A DNA stretch of 64,000 bases from Gnetum montanum (lineage: Eukaryota; Streptophyta; Gnetopsida; Gnetales; Gnetaceae). The translations under genes and the position numbers were made by a program. Positions within the stretch are counted from its first letter, which is position 1. The number at the start of each line of letters is the position of its first letter. The notes under the pieces are model-generated. The model worked only from the letters and a program-made list of their open reading frames with translations, made no database searches and was not told the origin of the DNA. The stretch lies in NCBI GenBank assembly GCA_015680685.1, contig MNCI01030115.1, positions 127,656-191,655 on the forward strand. The letters are read 5' to 3'. This document shows, piece after piece, positions 33,611 through 45,047 of this stretch.

Positions 33611-35965
33611 ACGACTCACTGAAAACTTCAAATGGATTTTGGACCAACTCATTAGGGTGAGTGGGCCGAGAGAGCAGGACACTGCATCAAACTATGATGA
33701 ATCCCTACATGATGGGCAGGAGGAGTTTGAATCTCATTCCAATGATGGCATCCCATTCTACGTATCAATCCCATAGTCTGCCTCTGTGTTCTTGCCACAC
33801 TAGTCATAGTCCTCTGCCTTCTTTGAGGCAACTATGACACTTCCACAACCCAAATCTTCATTGGTGATGGCTAGCCACCTACCTACACAACAAAGTGTAG
33901 GACCTTCTTCCTTCTTTCCTTTCATTATTTTCACACAATGTGTTCATTCTTCATTACCTGCATCTATGACACCAACGCTACTGTATGTGCATACCATGTT
34001 CATATCACAGCCACACACAAGTCACATTCTTGTCATTCCCACCATCTCAGTCCCATCACCAACAACAACCCCAACCTCAACTACATGGTGGGCCCCAACA
34101 TCAATACCCATGGTACAAGTGTCACACGTGCCATAGTATATGCAGCAACAAACATACCAAGCATCACACATGGTAGCATAACCCACTACAGGGATGTGGA
34201 CCGCTCTAACGGCACCACCCATGGCACAGCCGATGAAATCCTCTACAACATCCCCAAGTTTGGACCAAGTGTTCCAACTTATCCAAACTCTCACAGAGGA
34301 GGTCAAGGTGCTTAAAGCTGCTAACTCAGAAATGGTCCATGAAATAGACTTTTACAAAGACAATCCTATTAGCCCTATAGTTCCTCCACTAACACTAACT
34401 CCTAGGGTCCAACTTCCCCAGTTCACAAAATACAACAATGAAGGTGACCCAAACGCTCACTTAGTGACTTTCCATTCTGAGTGCTTACTACTACAAGCAT
34501 GGCCACACGCCATCATCCATGTCTTTGCCATGTCTCTGACTAGCAAAGCCCTCAACTAGGATCATGCGCTTCCTAGGGCTTCCATCTCAACTCTAGAGGA
34601 GTTGCTAAGCCAATTTGTAACCCACTTCAAGTACAACTTGAAGCCAGAGGCCACACTATATCAGTTGATGAACGTTAAGCAAGGAGTGTTGGAACTAGTA
34701 CAAAAATTTATACAATGTTGGGGCACCTCCCTAAATGAGATTCGTGAGCCAATCACCGAAACCCACTTATTAGTAATTTTTAAAGGTGTAGTAAATAATT
34801 TCATTAAATCAAAGCTATTCTATTTAGCCCTGCATTCCCTTAGTCAAGCTTTTGCTTAGACAAAGAGCATACAAGATGCGATGGACGCTAGCAAGGAGCT
34901 GGCTTACATAGCCTACAAGAATGTGCATGCAAAGAGAGACAAGGAAAAGGGAAAAGCCATGACAACCATCGTGGCAATTGTGGCTGATGAAGCCAAGCCC
35001 AACAACAACAAGCAAGTAGCAAAGGCACCTAAGGCCCTAGCTAATAATAACAAAGCATCAGGTTCTGGCAATGCAGGAACCAACCAACCTGCATCATCAA
35101 CAGCCATGGCCAAACTCCCTCAAGGCCAAATTTTGAGCACAAGGATTGCTCAAAATACACCCCTTTGCTAATCAAGCTATCAGAGCTTTTGGACCAACTA
35201 CTAAGTGCTAGGCACATTTAGCACAAGCAAATGTCAGAGGATGCACAAAAATGCCATAAGGGGTACTACGAGATCCTCTAAAACCCTTCTGTGACTATGC
35301 CCAATGAGCCTCTAGTACCCAAGAATTTCAGATTGGATCGGTTCTACAACTACCATCAATTTCATGGCCACGACACAGATTACTGCCTAGTGTTGAAGGA
35401 TGATATCCAATGCATGATCGATCAAGGCAAGCTGGTACTTGATGAAAGTAACCCTGTATGGCTAGAAAACTAATCCATGAAAGTCTATACAGATCCATTA
35501 AACACTAGAGGTGCAAGATATATCATTAATGCTATCAGCATTGATGATGATGCAGAACCAACACATGAACCATTTATGGTTCGTGTGCCCTCTGGTAACA
35601 TTGGGACCTTAACATCAACTAGGCCATAGGTCCCCTTTGTCATCAAGGCACCACCTCGAGCGCTCATGACACCCTTCGTGGTTAGGGCAATGCACCATGT
35701 TGCGGCAACAAAAACCTAGGCACCTTTTGTCATAAAGGTGCCAAAACGTGCAAACCCCCGATCTGCCTAGGGTTCAATGGTGGGCATTGCATCACGACCT
35801 GCCTACCCAAAGAGACGTGATGAGCATCTAGCTAACAAGATGGCTAGGGAATGCACAGAGCTAGGTCCACCTAAGCCTACCCCCTTGTCAGCCATTCCCA
35901 TGGCCTCATTGTTTAAGGTCACCAACATAGACAAGCACATGCAACAAACAAGCACCGAGGCTTAA
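33611..35965 (+). pseudogene. element B gag
   Basis: A proline/serine/threonine-rich N-terminal part (33611-34190) is followed by the capsid-like core at 34260-34860: VFQLIQTLTEEVKVLKAANS (coiled coil), LPQFTKYNNEGDPNAHLV, then KYNLKPEATLYQLMNVKQG and IREPITETHLLVIF. A K/A/N-rich basic stretch follows (34960-35090). At 35340-35420 lies FYNYHQFHGHDTDYC, the H-G-H-D-T-x-x-C knuckle typical of Tat/Athila Gag, followed by IQCMIDQGKLVLDES. One frameshift at about 35170-35290 and several stops. Confidence 0.88.
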
Positions 35966-36960
35966 AGGCCCACTACCCAACCAAGAGCCAAGTCTCCTCC
36001 TTGAGAAATCTGTCTCTTAAGACACATGGAGGAGATAAAAATCACCAAACAAGTTGATGATGGAAAATATTTTCTAGATGTGCTCACACAGGTCAAACAA
36101 GCTCTAAAACAAAAGAATTTAAATTTGATCCAGTATGACTTAATTATGACATCCCCTACTCATCGTGACCCCTTTGGTTCACATGTTGGCATCCATTCCT
36201 ATTAAGGAAGACATGCCAATGGACAAAAAAGCTATCCATGCAGTGATACCCCTGCCAACAACCAAAGAGCCAAGGTCAACACTATTGACCTTTCGCAATG
36301 AAGTGATCAAACCTAACCTTGAGAAAGGTCAAGTAACCACTGCATCCATGTTCATAACAATTCACGTGGGTCAGTACAAGATTCAAAGGGTGCGTGTAGA
36401 CGATGGGACAACAACCAACATTATCCCATTCCCCATCATTGACAAGCTAGGCCTGGTAGATCAAATCAGACCAACAACAATGTCCTATTTAAAATCCTTT
36501 AATAGGGCATGCATGGTTGTCAAGGGGACAGTCACAATTGATTTAGTGGCAAGGAAGCAATTCCCCACTAATGCAAAATTCATTGTGATTGAAGAGATGC
36601 CTAGATTCAACCTAATCTTAGGGAGGTCTTGGTTAGCCCAGCTATGAGCTATCTCTTCACCAATCCACCAAAAAATCCACTTGCCTTACAAGGGTGGAAA
36701 AGTGGTAATCTTTGGTGATAATGTAACCCCTTTGACCATCAACAACGTAGACACTAAACAAGGGTCGAAGGTGGAGATCTCTGATGTACACCACTTGTTT
36801 GCAATGAAGGTCACTATTGTTCAACCAATGACAAGCAATCAAACAAGACGAGAAACCTCTAGGAGGAGGCTCTATGGGTAGAATTGCCCTTTTTTGTAGC
36901 AGATGATGGCCTAGGGGAGTATCATCTAATACCCTCCAAGCCTTACACACCGCCTAACCT
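35966..36960 (+). pseudogene. element B aspartic protease
   Basis: 36165-36647 is open: SMFITIHVGQYKIQRVRVDD, then GTTTNIIPFPIIDKLGL and EMPRFNLILGRSWLAQL. The D-G-T loop is preserved (VDDGT), unlike in A. After a stop at 36645-36647 the tail continues with HLPYKGGKVVIF and ends at RKHLRD plus a stop near 36990. A 73-bp tandem duplication starts at that stop. Confidence 0.9.
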
Positions 36961-36964
36961 GCAT

Positions 36965-37110
36965 CTGGTTAGAAAACATTTGCGTGACTAGGGCAAGTCC
37001 CTAATTCATCTGCTAGTCCAAGTTGTAGTCTGCGTTGCTGGTTAGAAAACATTTGCGTGACTAGGGCAAGTCCCTAATTCATCTGCTAGTCCAAGTTGTA
37101 GTCTGCGTTA
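36965..37110 (+). repeat. perfect 73-bp tandem duplication at the protease end
   Basis: CTGGTTAGAAAACATTTGCG at 36965 recurs at 37038 with no difference seen over the whole 73-bp unit. The unit contains the last protease codons and the GACTAGGG stop. In an element whose LTRs have diverged by about 15 percent, two identical copies mean a much later slippage or unequal exchange, or a sequence assembly artefact. Confidence 0.92.
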
Positions 37111-37169
37111 TATTTACTTTTTGCATTAGTTATGGTTTTGTTTAACTTTATTTCATAAAAAAAATGTGG

Positions 37170-37345
37170 TCCAAAATGACCTTAAACTATCACGCGGCTT
37201 GAAATGGCCTTAAACTATCGCATGGCCCACCAAGGCCTAAAACTAGCAACTGACTTCCTTCTACGCAATGGCTTGAAATGGCCTTAAACTAGCAATGGCC
37301 CTACCACTATGGCCTTAAACTATCATAGGGCCCACAAGGGGCCTA
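37170..37345 (+). repeat. CTTAAACTAGC-type motif array, left side of the B spacer
   Basis: Units: TGACCTTAAACTATCACG, TGGCCTTAAACTATCGC, AGGCCTAAAACTAGCAAC, TGGCCTTAAACTAGCAATGG and TGGCCTTAAACTATCATAGG, spaced about 30-40 bp, with GGCCCA between several. Same family as 14812-15060 and 46250-46600. Confidence 0.82.
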
Positions 37346-37543
37346 ATTACATCAACAACAAAAAATCCTCAATCAAAGTATCAATTGAATTACAAGTTAA
37401 AATGATAAAACGAGAAGTAAATAAATTTCATGTTTTTTATTAAATCATGAGTCAAATACATAGTCTAAAGTTACATCATATCCAAAAAGACATAAAATTG
37501 CCCAACAACAGGGCTACATCATAATTTGCATTATGATGGAAAG

Positions 37544-37606
37544 CTAAGGCTCTTCCCCTCTGTCTTTATCCACTGCTCCACTGGGTCCCGCACCTTCACC
37601 TAGTGC
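37544..37606 (-). pseudogene. last exon of the B antisense gene
   Basis: - strand TTTTTGTGTAG (acceptor), then 21 codons including GAGPSGAVDKD and a TAG stop at 37544-37546. The intron 37607-37708 (102 bp) has GTTAGT at its 5' end after TTTCAA, and both junctions are in phase 0. It matches A 15459-15527. Confidence 0.72.
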
Positions 37607-37708
37607 CTACACAAAACAAAAATTAAACAATAAATCAATCAATAAATAAGATAATGTGCAAAACTATAATGAAATAAAATAGAAAATAATAAAATAAGTT
37701 AAACTAAC

Positions 37709-38500
37709 TTGAAATGAGCCCGTGTCCATGTCTGGGGGCATCTTGTTGAGGCCAGACTCTAGGCATCGAAGGATCTCATCATCTAACATGCGTGTCCAAT
37801 CCTCCTCTTCCAAATCAACACCTACGAGGGTCTTCCCTTTCAGAGAGGTCACTTTTGCAACCTTTTTGCCAAGGACAATGATCTCTCTCTCCAAGGATTC
37901 ACTAACCACTAGATGGCTCACAAACATGTTGTAAGCCTACTTTACACCAATGGCGTCAAGGAATATGTCTCAAAATCAGTGCTCCATAGACTCATCCCTG
38001 TACTTCTTGCAAGAAGCTGCACATTCCATCTTGTAATGATACTTGTGATTTTTCTAAGTCTATCCCCATTCATATACTTTGGTGTTGTAATCCTTCCAAT
38101 CTTGGTTCTTCCAAGCCAAGAGGTCCATCTACAAATGTTGTTCAATGACCTCGCGAGTAGCCTCATTCTTGCCCCACACAGCCAACCAGTACCTAGCGTA
38201 GTCAATCACAGCCATATGCCAGCTGCCATCTGATTTGTCACGGGTTGCCAGGAAATCATAACATGACTGCAAGTCTTCTAACATGGCTGCCTAGTTCACC
38301 TTCTACTCCTAGAGCTCTTGCACTTGGTTTCCAAAGCTCCTCGTTCACATGCCTGCACTCCCACAATGATCGTGCAAAGTGCAGTGCGCATTTACTTGCC
38401 TTGTCATATATACGACGAGGCACTTGCTCCATCTTAGGAGGGAACTCAGGTACAACATCCACCTGAACCACTCTTCTCAGGTCCCACTTGAGTCATGAGC
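37709..38500 (-). pseudogene. penultimate exon(s) of the B antisense gene, coiled coil
   Basis: Near 38290-38370 a - strand frame reads NQVQEL, then a heptad-like stretch in which three Gln codons appear as stops, then AAMLEDLQSCYDFLATRD; it continues to VYEWG, HKYHYKMECAASCKKYRDE, VVSESLEREIIVLGKKVAKV and MPPDMDTGSFQ at the donor. A + or - 1 shift near 38330 links it to an upstream frame with VVQVDVVPEFPPKMEQVPRR. The many E/Q/K heptads suggest oligomerisation through a coiled coil. Confidence 0.6.
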
Positions 38501-41429
38501 TTGTTATCCCAAGTGGTGAAACATTAGTCATAAAACAAAAGACAAAAAAAGGGAAAAAGGAGGTAATTATAGCAAAATAAATATACCTATCTTAGGATCT
38601 ATCTGTTTAAGGTGGTCAATCATATCATCCACTACACCTTGCATGAAGGCAAACTTGTCTAGATTTTTCACCCATAGTTGTGAGCAGAAAGTGGATGTAG
38701 ATTTGAGACACTCAACAGAGGCATCACCCGTTGTGACATAAAGCATTTTAGGGTCGTCAAAAAAACACACAAAAATATAAAAATGATAAAAATATATATG
38801 TAGAAAAAAAAGGGGGTGACACAATGAAGATGGCGATGCAAAGCTCCTACCCAACAAGCCCTCAGGGGTGAGAGCAGGGGGATTGCCCATCTAAACACTG
38901 ATAAACAAGTGATCAAATTCACCATCCTCAAATTGCAACCCCTCTTCTTCAAGCTACCTTAATACTTCGTGGTTTCCTCATCTTCCATGTGTCCCTTAGG
39001 TTGAGGAACATCACCCTCTAAGGGCTCCTCTTTTGCTATAGGGGCCCTCTTGCCTATGTTGCACAAATGTAAGTTAGAACACTCAACAAAAAAATATAAA
39101 TAATAATAATAAAATATACTAAATAGCGCATACTTACTAGCTAATTCTGATCATGCATCATGAAGTCTGAAGCACAGCTTCTTGCCTCTTTCCTTAACTT
39201 CACACACAGGCTCCTCCACTAGGCAAGGCTTCTTGATTTGCATTATTAACTTCACCATCTCAACGATGAGTCATGCCCCCCTTGTTCCATTACCTATGTT
39301 TGTAGGAGGTGCCTTCCCAGAACTGTCACATGCATGGTAGGATGGCCACACGTGGCCCTTGGTTGTCACTGAAAAAACTCACCAATAGCCTTTGGGGGAT
39401 CCTATGACCAAGTCATGTGAAAAAAATGGTGAATCCATGGCTTGGAAATCTGGGTGCGATCTTGCACCATCCATAGCCCATTCTCATGAACCACCAAGAA
39501 TTCTGCAAACCTTCATAGACACACTACGAAGAAGGAAAAATGCACATGGGATCATGCCCCGAAGTTACCACGAAGTTTGATAATTTCAAGCCGTAGGCCC
39601 TCGACAAGGTATTTGGCCCAATTATACTATGTCCCCTCCTCTATTATGTCTTTCATTACCCAAGCTTGCTCCACCCAAGAACCTGTCCTTGAAAAAGTAG
39701 CTTAGAAAATGCATAAACCCGAAAGACAGGATAGAGGTGTTGGGCCATAAGCAATTTCACTTGCTTTATGGGTATACCCTTGTAGTCTTTCTTTGTGCCC
39801 AGCCACTCTTCAATGCCCTCTCTATTGTTTAGCTCCTTATTAGTCTTTTCGCCTACCGATAAACCTTTAGAGGGGATGCCAAAGAGATCTGAGAAGAGGT
39901 CATCCATGATCTCGAAAACCACCTGCACGTTATGAACTCGTGTGTAGAAGTAGTCGACACTCTCGGTGAAAGAGTCAACTAAGGCAATCATCTCCACTAT
40001 CAGTATGTTTGGGTTCATAGCCAAGGAAAGGGCCATGAGCCCAGCCTACTAAAGATTTTGGGTTACCCTTGCTGGGGCCTCATGGCACAACCAGCACTGC
40101 GAACTGTCAACCTCACTATACTTGAAGAGGAGATTGGCCTCAGTGCGCCCTGAAATAACCACTGTAACCTCTTTGGACTTGGATGAAGTTGCAATAAATA
40201 AAAGTAAAATTAGTAACATGATGAGGATATAAAGTTAAAGGTACATGAAAGTAAATAGATGATCTAATTTACGTGGCACAAACAATGTGTGGAACGGCAG
40301 TAATGAGATCGAAACCTCCTCTACACTTGGTATTCGGGATGCCCACTCAAGGTTCAACTAGCCGAGACTCCAGCACTTCTCATAGGATTTGGAATACCTA
40401 CCAAGGTATTTTGCCAAATCTACCCCAACTTACCCTATAACACCAACACACATATTCTTAGTAAATGAGAATTCCTACAGGGCTATTTAGACCAGGTTGT
40501 TTGCATTAATAGAAAATTTGGCAATAAGCAAAAAGGCAATTAGCATCCTAAGTCATGAAACAATAGGTAGTGTAAAAAAATCACAATAGGGCTCACCCTC
40601 TAGCACAGTAAACTGTCCCAGGTGGATTCTGGAAGGTTGTGTGCACACGATGGGCAAGAAATACAATGTTGTATTTGTGGTAGCATTGGAACTCATGCAT
40701 CTCCCAAATCCAAGACAAGAGCCTGAGGCCTTTTGGATGTTGGGTCGAGCTCCCTACCCCTTTGCCTTCAATAGGTTCATCTGACATGAATTTCAAGATG
40801 CCTCTGTTTGCCCTAGGCAACAACATCTCGACTATGACACTTGCTATTTTGGCTGACAAGTGTGATCATATGATCACACTGAAGTGCCGGAGTAGGAATT
40901 CTAAGAATTCTTGTGCACCCTCCTGAAACTAGACCGCCTGGTGTCCCACACATGCATGTGGTGTGGGAACATTTGGCATGGGATCACTCATACAACACAG
41001 AATCCTCACCAATTCGACCACGATGAGAGCAAGTTTCAGCAAGATCTGCAATGCCACAGTAATGAAAGCATTAGTATTGGAAAAAGGTAACAAAAACAAT
41101 AAAAAGTAATAAATAAACGATACATAAAATAAGATAAAAGGAAAATAAAATTTATTACATACAACATAATTAACTTTTCCCCAAGCCTCATAGGGAAGGG
41201 ACGTTGGCACCACCATCTTCTAAGTGTTGATCACGCTACCAAGGAGTGTGACAACTGCAAAGTTACTAGCAAAGAGTTGAGAAGATTTTCTAAGTATCAG
41301 TCATGTTGCCAGGGAGCATGACAACTGCAAAACTTGCAAAATTTTTCTAAGTGTCGAGCATAGCAGAGTCAAAATATTTTCTAACTTTTTTTCATGCTCT
41401 CAAGAACACCTAAATGTGACAAACATGAC

Positions 41430-41835
41430 CTTGGACTGCATTGGCTAAGTTCCATGCCATGACACGGGACACCAAACAACCTTGTTCTGCTCTATGGCGC
41501 GAGATGCTTGTGAAACCCCTATTCCATGCTACGACGTGAGACACCAAAGAAAGCCTTGTTCCATCCCATAGTGTGGGACACGTAGGAAACCCTTGTTTTG
41601 CGATGTGGGACACAAAGTGCCCAAACCCTCATGATGTGCTACACTCGTGGGACATTGCAAAAAACCTCATCCCATTCCATGGCACAAGATGCACTGAGAC
41701 CCTTGCCTAGCACCGTAGTGTTGGACATCAAGACAGAAATTGTATCACGCTAAGAAACCCTTGTTTTGCAGCATCGGACATCAAGAACCCTTGTTCCACA
41801 CTACAATGCAGGACACCCACAAACCCTTGACGCCA
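41430..41835 (-). repeat. minisatellite AAACCCTTGTTCCA...GTGTGGGACAC
   Basis: About eight to nine diverged units of 40-50 bp on the + strand: CTTGTTC-G-TCTATGGCGCGAGA, CTATTCCATGCTACGACGTGAGACACC, CTTGTTCCATCCCATAGTGTGGGACACG, CTTGTTTTGCGATGTGGGACAC and so on. It lies between the antisense gene's exons and its TATA box. 41220-41400 upstream contains TTTTCTAAGTGTC strings like those in the B LTR U3. Confidence 0.72.
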
Positions 41836-42313
41836 AAACAAAAAACAAAAAAAAAGGGAAGGCAAAAGAAAGGAAAAAGAAATGCACAATGCGCACTCCC
41901 TCTCTGGCCATAGCATAGTGGCCATGACAATGACGGCAGTGGCAACAATCCCTGCCCATGGCAGGCTACCTTTCAAACACCCAAAACCCAAAGCCCAGAC
42001 ACGTGGGAAAGCAAGAAGAGAACAAGATCACAAGGGTGGGGTGTGACAGCTTACCTGGCCGACGACATCTCTTGGTGTTTCTCAACGTGCACCCTAGGAA
42101 GACACTGTAGTGTGCACTCACCTTTATCAACATTGGTGAGGCCAAGGTATCTACGCTCACTCCTATATGTCATCTTTAGCTACTACGCTCTAGCTTTCCT
42201 ATTGTCAAACTCTAGCTCCCTCTCTGGCTACTACGCTCTGCCTTGCTTATGCTATGCTCAGATGATTATTGGCTCAAATGGTGAAAATGACAGGTTTACT
42301 ATGGGTAAAACCT

Positions 42314-42322
42314 CTATTTATA
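42314..42322 (-). promoter_or_regulatory. TATA box for the antisense gene
   Basis: - strand TATAAATAG in the context GAAGGGTATAAATAGAGG, a textbook plant TATA box, about 1.1 kb upstream of the first exon-like block. Transcription would start near 42285 and run against the retroelement. No proof of use. Confidence 0.5.
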
Positions 42323-42569
42323 CCCTTCAAGGTCAAATGACATGTCACCCTTTGGAGACATTCCCTGTCTCGCACGTAACGGAGTACACTCCATGTCTTA
42401 TGTGTAATGCAGAACGAGCATAGCACCTAGAGTTAGAAAAAAAAATTTAACATTTTCAGCTTCCTACACTTAGAAAATCTTTTACATTTTTCTTACGTGC
42501 TTGATAAACATTCAGCTCAGTCCCACATTTCAAACCTTTCAAGCTTTCCTTAGGCTTACACCCCACACA

Positions 42570-42645
42570 TAGTCTATGGTCCGCTACAACCTTAAACTGG
42601 CAATTTTATGGCAATTTTATAGTAATATATATATATATATATAAA
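42570..42645 (+). repeat. right-side spacer motif and (TA)n run
   Basis: TCCGCTACAACCTTAAACTGGCA marks the return of the spacer motif on the RT side, followed by CAATTTTATGG-CAATTTTATAG and about nine TA repeats. Confidence 0.65.
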
Positions 42646-42742
42646 CAAATCATTTTACATACTGCATGGTTAATTAAGTTTTCATATCATTGCCTTCCTT
42701 ATTCTATGCATTTCTCTTTATTAAAATAAGTGTCGCTTGACA

Positions 42743-42762
42743 TTTTTCTAGTTGTTTTGCAG
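42743..42762 (+). promoter_or_regulatory. 3' splice site before RT in B
   Basis: TTTTTCTAGTTGTTTTGCAG followed by GATCTCTTG; the pyrimidine-rich tract and CAG are canonical, and an open RT frame starts at once. Tat elements of the Ogre group are known to splice out an intron between protease and RT. The donor should lie near the protease stop (about 36990 or its duplicate near 37063). I infer an intron of about 5.7 kb that contains the antisense gene. Confidence 0.6.
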
Positions 42763-43930
42763 GATCTCTTGAAAAATGAATGCATATGAGAGTCTTCATT
42801 CGCCCTTAGTCTTGACTAGACCTTATGGCAAATTCACAAGATCCATAAACACAAAACTCTTGGACTTAGAACTGCTTACCTATGACACAAATGTAGCATC
42901 CCTAGAGACATTACTAGATTGGCTGGAACATCTAGTTAGAGCTCTAGACTTAGAAGCAAGTGGCGTAACTGAGGATCCCCTCATAGAAGTCCCTATAACA
43001 ACATGCAAAGGTGAGGCAAAAACATTGAAACTAAGTTCCTTATTAGAGCCTCAAATCAAACAAAGCATCTCTAAAGTCCTTAGTGACAATGTCAAGACGT
43101 TTGCATGGTCCTACGAGGACATGTTGGGCTTAGACCCACGTATAATACAACATAACATTATCCTCAATCCACACGTTAAACTAGTTAAGCAAAAAGCTCG
43201 TAAAGTCAAGCCTGAGGTCACGTTGGCCATCCGTGATGAAATCACTAAGCTTTACAAAGCTGGTTTCATCTAGGACTACGCTGATTGGGTTTTGAACATT
43301 GTAGTTGTCCTTAAGAAAAATGAAAGCATACACATTTGCATAGACTTTCAGGATCTAAATAAGGCAACCATTAAAGATGATTTCCCATTGCCTAGTATTG
43401 ACCAACTCATTGATACTATGACCGGTCCTGCCTTGTTATCCTTCATGGACGAGTTCTCAGGGTACAACCAAATCCAAATCAACCTAGAGCACAAACTTCG
43501 CACTACTTTCATGACCCCCTAGGATACGTTTTATTATACAATGCTATCCTTTGGACTAAAGAACACAAGAGAAACATATCAATGTGCAATGACATACATC
43601 TTTAGCGACTATCTATTGGACTTTCTCAATGATTTCGTTGATGACATAGCAACTAAGTCCAAAGTAGCTCGTGATCATTCAAATGACTTGAACTGTGTTC
43701 TCAAACGTTTTCTTAGACATAACCTTAGGCTTAATCCCAAAAAGTATGTCTTTGGCATCAAAACTAGTCGCATGTTGGTATCAGAAGCAGGAATACCCCA
43801 TAGACCTCAACAAGGTCAAGGGTATCACCAAATTAGCACCACCAGCAAACCTTAAGGAGTTACGTAGGTTACAAGACATACTACAATTCATACGTAGGTT
43901 TATCGTAAGGTTGACTGACAAGTTATAGCC
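42763..43930 (+). pseudogene. element B reverse transcriptase
   Basis: The open frame 42776-43273 is the N-terminal extension (TFAWSYEDMLGLDPRIIQHN, then KPEVTLAIRDEITKLYKAGF). After a TAG, VVVLKKNESIHICIDFQDLN, DEFSGYNQIQINLEHKLRTT and the catalytic DFVDDIATKSK follow, with both aspartates intact. HNLRLNPKKYVFGIKT and the connection (LKELRRLQDILQFIRRF) complete it. Stops at about 43273 and 43522 and a shift near 43790. Confidence 0.93.
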
Positions 43931-44345
43931 AATGCAACATTTGCTCAAAAAGGGGATCCACTTTGAGTGGACAACTCAATGCCAAGAGGCATTTGACAAC
44001 CTAAAAAGGGAGTTGGCTCAACTTCCAACAGTCTATCCTCTACAAGAAGATAGACCTTTCTACATTTACCTTGCAACCTCAAACATGTCCATTGCTTCTC
44101 TACTTTGCCAAAAGCAAGATGATGGCTCCAAGGTCCCTATTTATTACTTAAGCCATGCGCTAGTAGCACATGAGGTGAAATATAATGATGTGAAGAAGAA
44201 CTATCTTGCCTTAGTCTTTGCACTAAAAAAGTGGAGACACGACCTTTTCCATAGTTAAGTCAATGTCATCTGCAAAAGCAACATACTTAGGATCATTACA
44301 ACGAACATATATGAAAGTAGTTGAATAGCAAGGTGCAAGGCAATA
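43931..44345 (+). pseudogene. element B gypsy-type RNase H
   Basis: CQEAFDNLKRELAQLPTVYP, PFYIYLATSNMSIASLLCQK and VPIYYLSHALVAHEVKYNDV match the gypsy RNase H. The first acidic residue is replaced (YLATSN where active forms have Y-x-D-A-S), as is usual in Tat elements, where this domain is inactive and a second RNase H takes over. Confidence 0.85.
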
Positions 44346-45047
44346 ACCATGGAGTTTGACCTACACTATATAGTGCAGGCATCCACAAAAGGTCAAGCAA
44401 TAGTCGCACAACTCATGGCTTCACCTATAGAAGATCAAGTGACGATAGATCCAAAATTCCTGGATGAGCATGTTAACAACATAAATCAAGTACCTGCAAA
44501 CTTTAAGGTTGTCTTACACTTTGACGGTGCTTCGACCACACAAGGTGGTAGTGCTGCAACTATTATCACATTCCCCTTCAGGGAGATCTGACCTTTCGCA
44601 TATCACTTTGCATTTCCTTGTACAAATAACGTGGTGGAGTATGAAGGACTCCTTAGAGGCATCTTAGCAGCCCAAGAGCTAGGAATCCAAGACATAGCAG
44701 TCTGATGTGATTCACAGCTGATCATTAACCAAGTCACAAAGGTTTACGCTTGTAAGGCACAACATCTACAACCTTACTGTGATCTGGCAAAGCACTTGCT
44801 TAAACAATTTGCAACCATAGATGTCCAGCATATCCCCCACAATGAAAATGCCATAGCTAATGCACTAGCTACTTTAGCCTTAAGCATAGCGCCAAACATG
44901 TTTTCCACTTTGCCCGCTTCAGTAATGGATTGCATTGAACCTATTACTCACACAACAAGCATTGCATCCATAAGCACAACTCACGCCCAAGAGTGGTATG
45001 ACGATATTAATACATACCTCCAACAAGGAGAACCCCCACAAACTTGA
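44346..45047 (+). pseudogene. element B second (archaeal-type) RNase H
   Basis: VVLHFDGASTTQGGSAATII (first D), NNVVEYEGLLRGILAAQELG (E), CDSQLIINQV (second D) and HIPHNENAIANALA, where the last acidic residue of the D-A-L-A motif is asparagine. Two stops (44589, 44703) interrupt it. Presence after the gypsy RNase H and before IN is diagnostic of Tat. Confidence 0.9.

Larger units (their letters stand above)
37544..41220 (-). pseudogene. spliced antisense gene in the PR-RT spacer of B
   Basis: - strand exon-like blocks with codon-level sense: ILLKLALIVVELVRILCCM (about 41000-41060), SAKIASVIVEMLLPRANRGI (40593-40859), WCLCHEAP-type and SFTESVDYFYTRVHNVQVVF to LFGIPSKGLS (39656-40160), LIVEMVKLIMQIKKPCLVEE (39170-39290), QFEDGEFDHLFISV (38880-38950), LWVKNLDKFAFMQGVVDDM (38587-38757), a coiled coil then SDGSWHMAVIDYARYWLAVW (37709-38500), and the last exon. 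The gene recalls the plant-mobile-domain / putative plant transposon proteins that other Tat elements carry antisense after pol. I assign no function. About eight stops, several at Gln codons. Confidence 0.65.

Noticed and set aside
33938-34315. Several overlapping frames at the B gag N-terminus
   Set aside because: Only the frame continuous with the conserved capsid core (through 34194) is supported; the others, including the - strand frame 34022-34306, are shadows.
37380-42560. Antisense gene of B as an independent transposon inserted in the spacer
   Set aside because: Element A keeps the last exon of the same gene at the same place, flanked by the same spacer motif, and no TIR or target duplication is visible at the edges.
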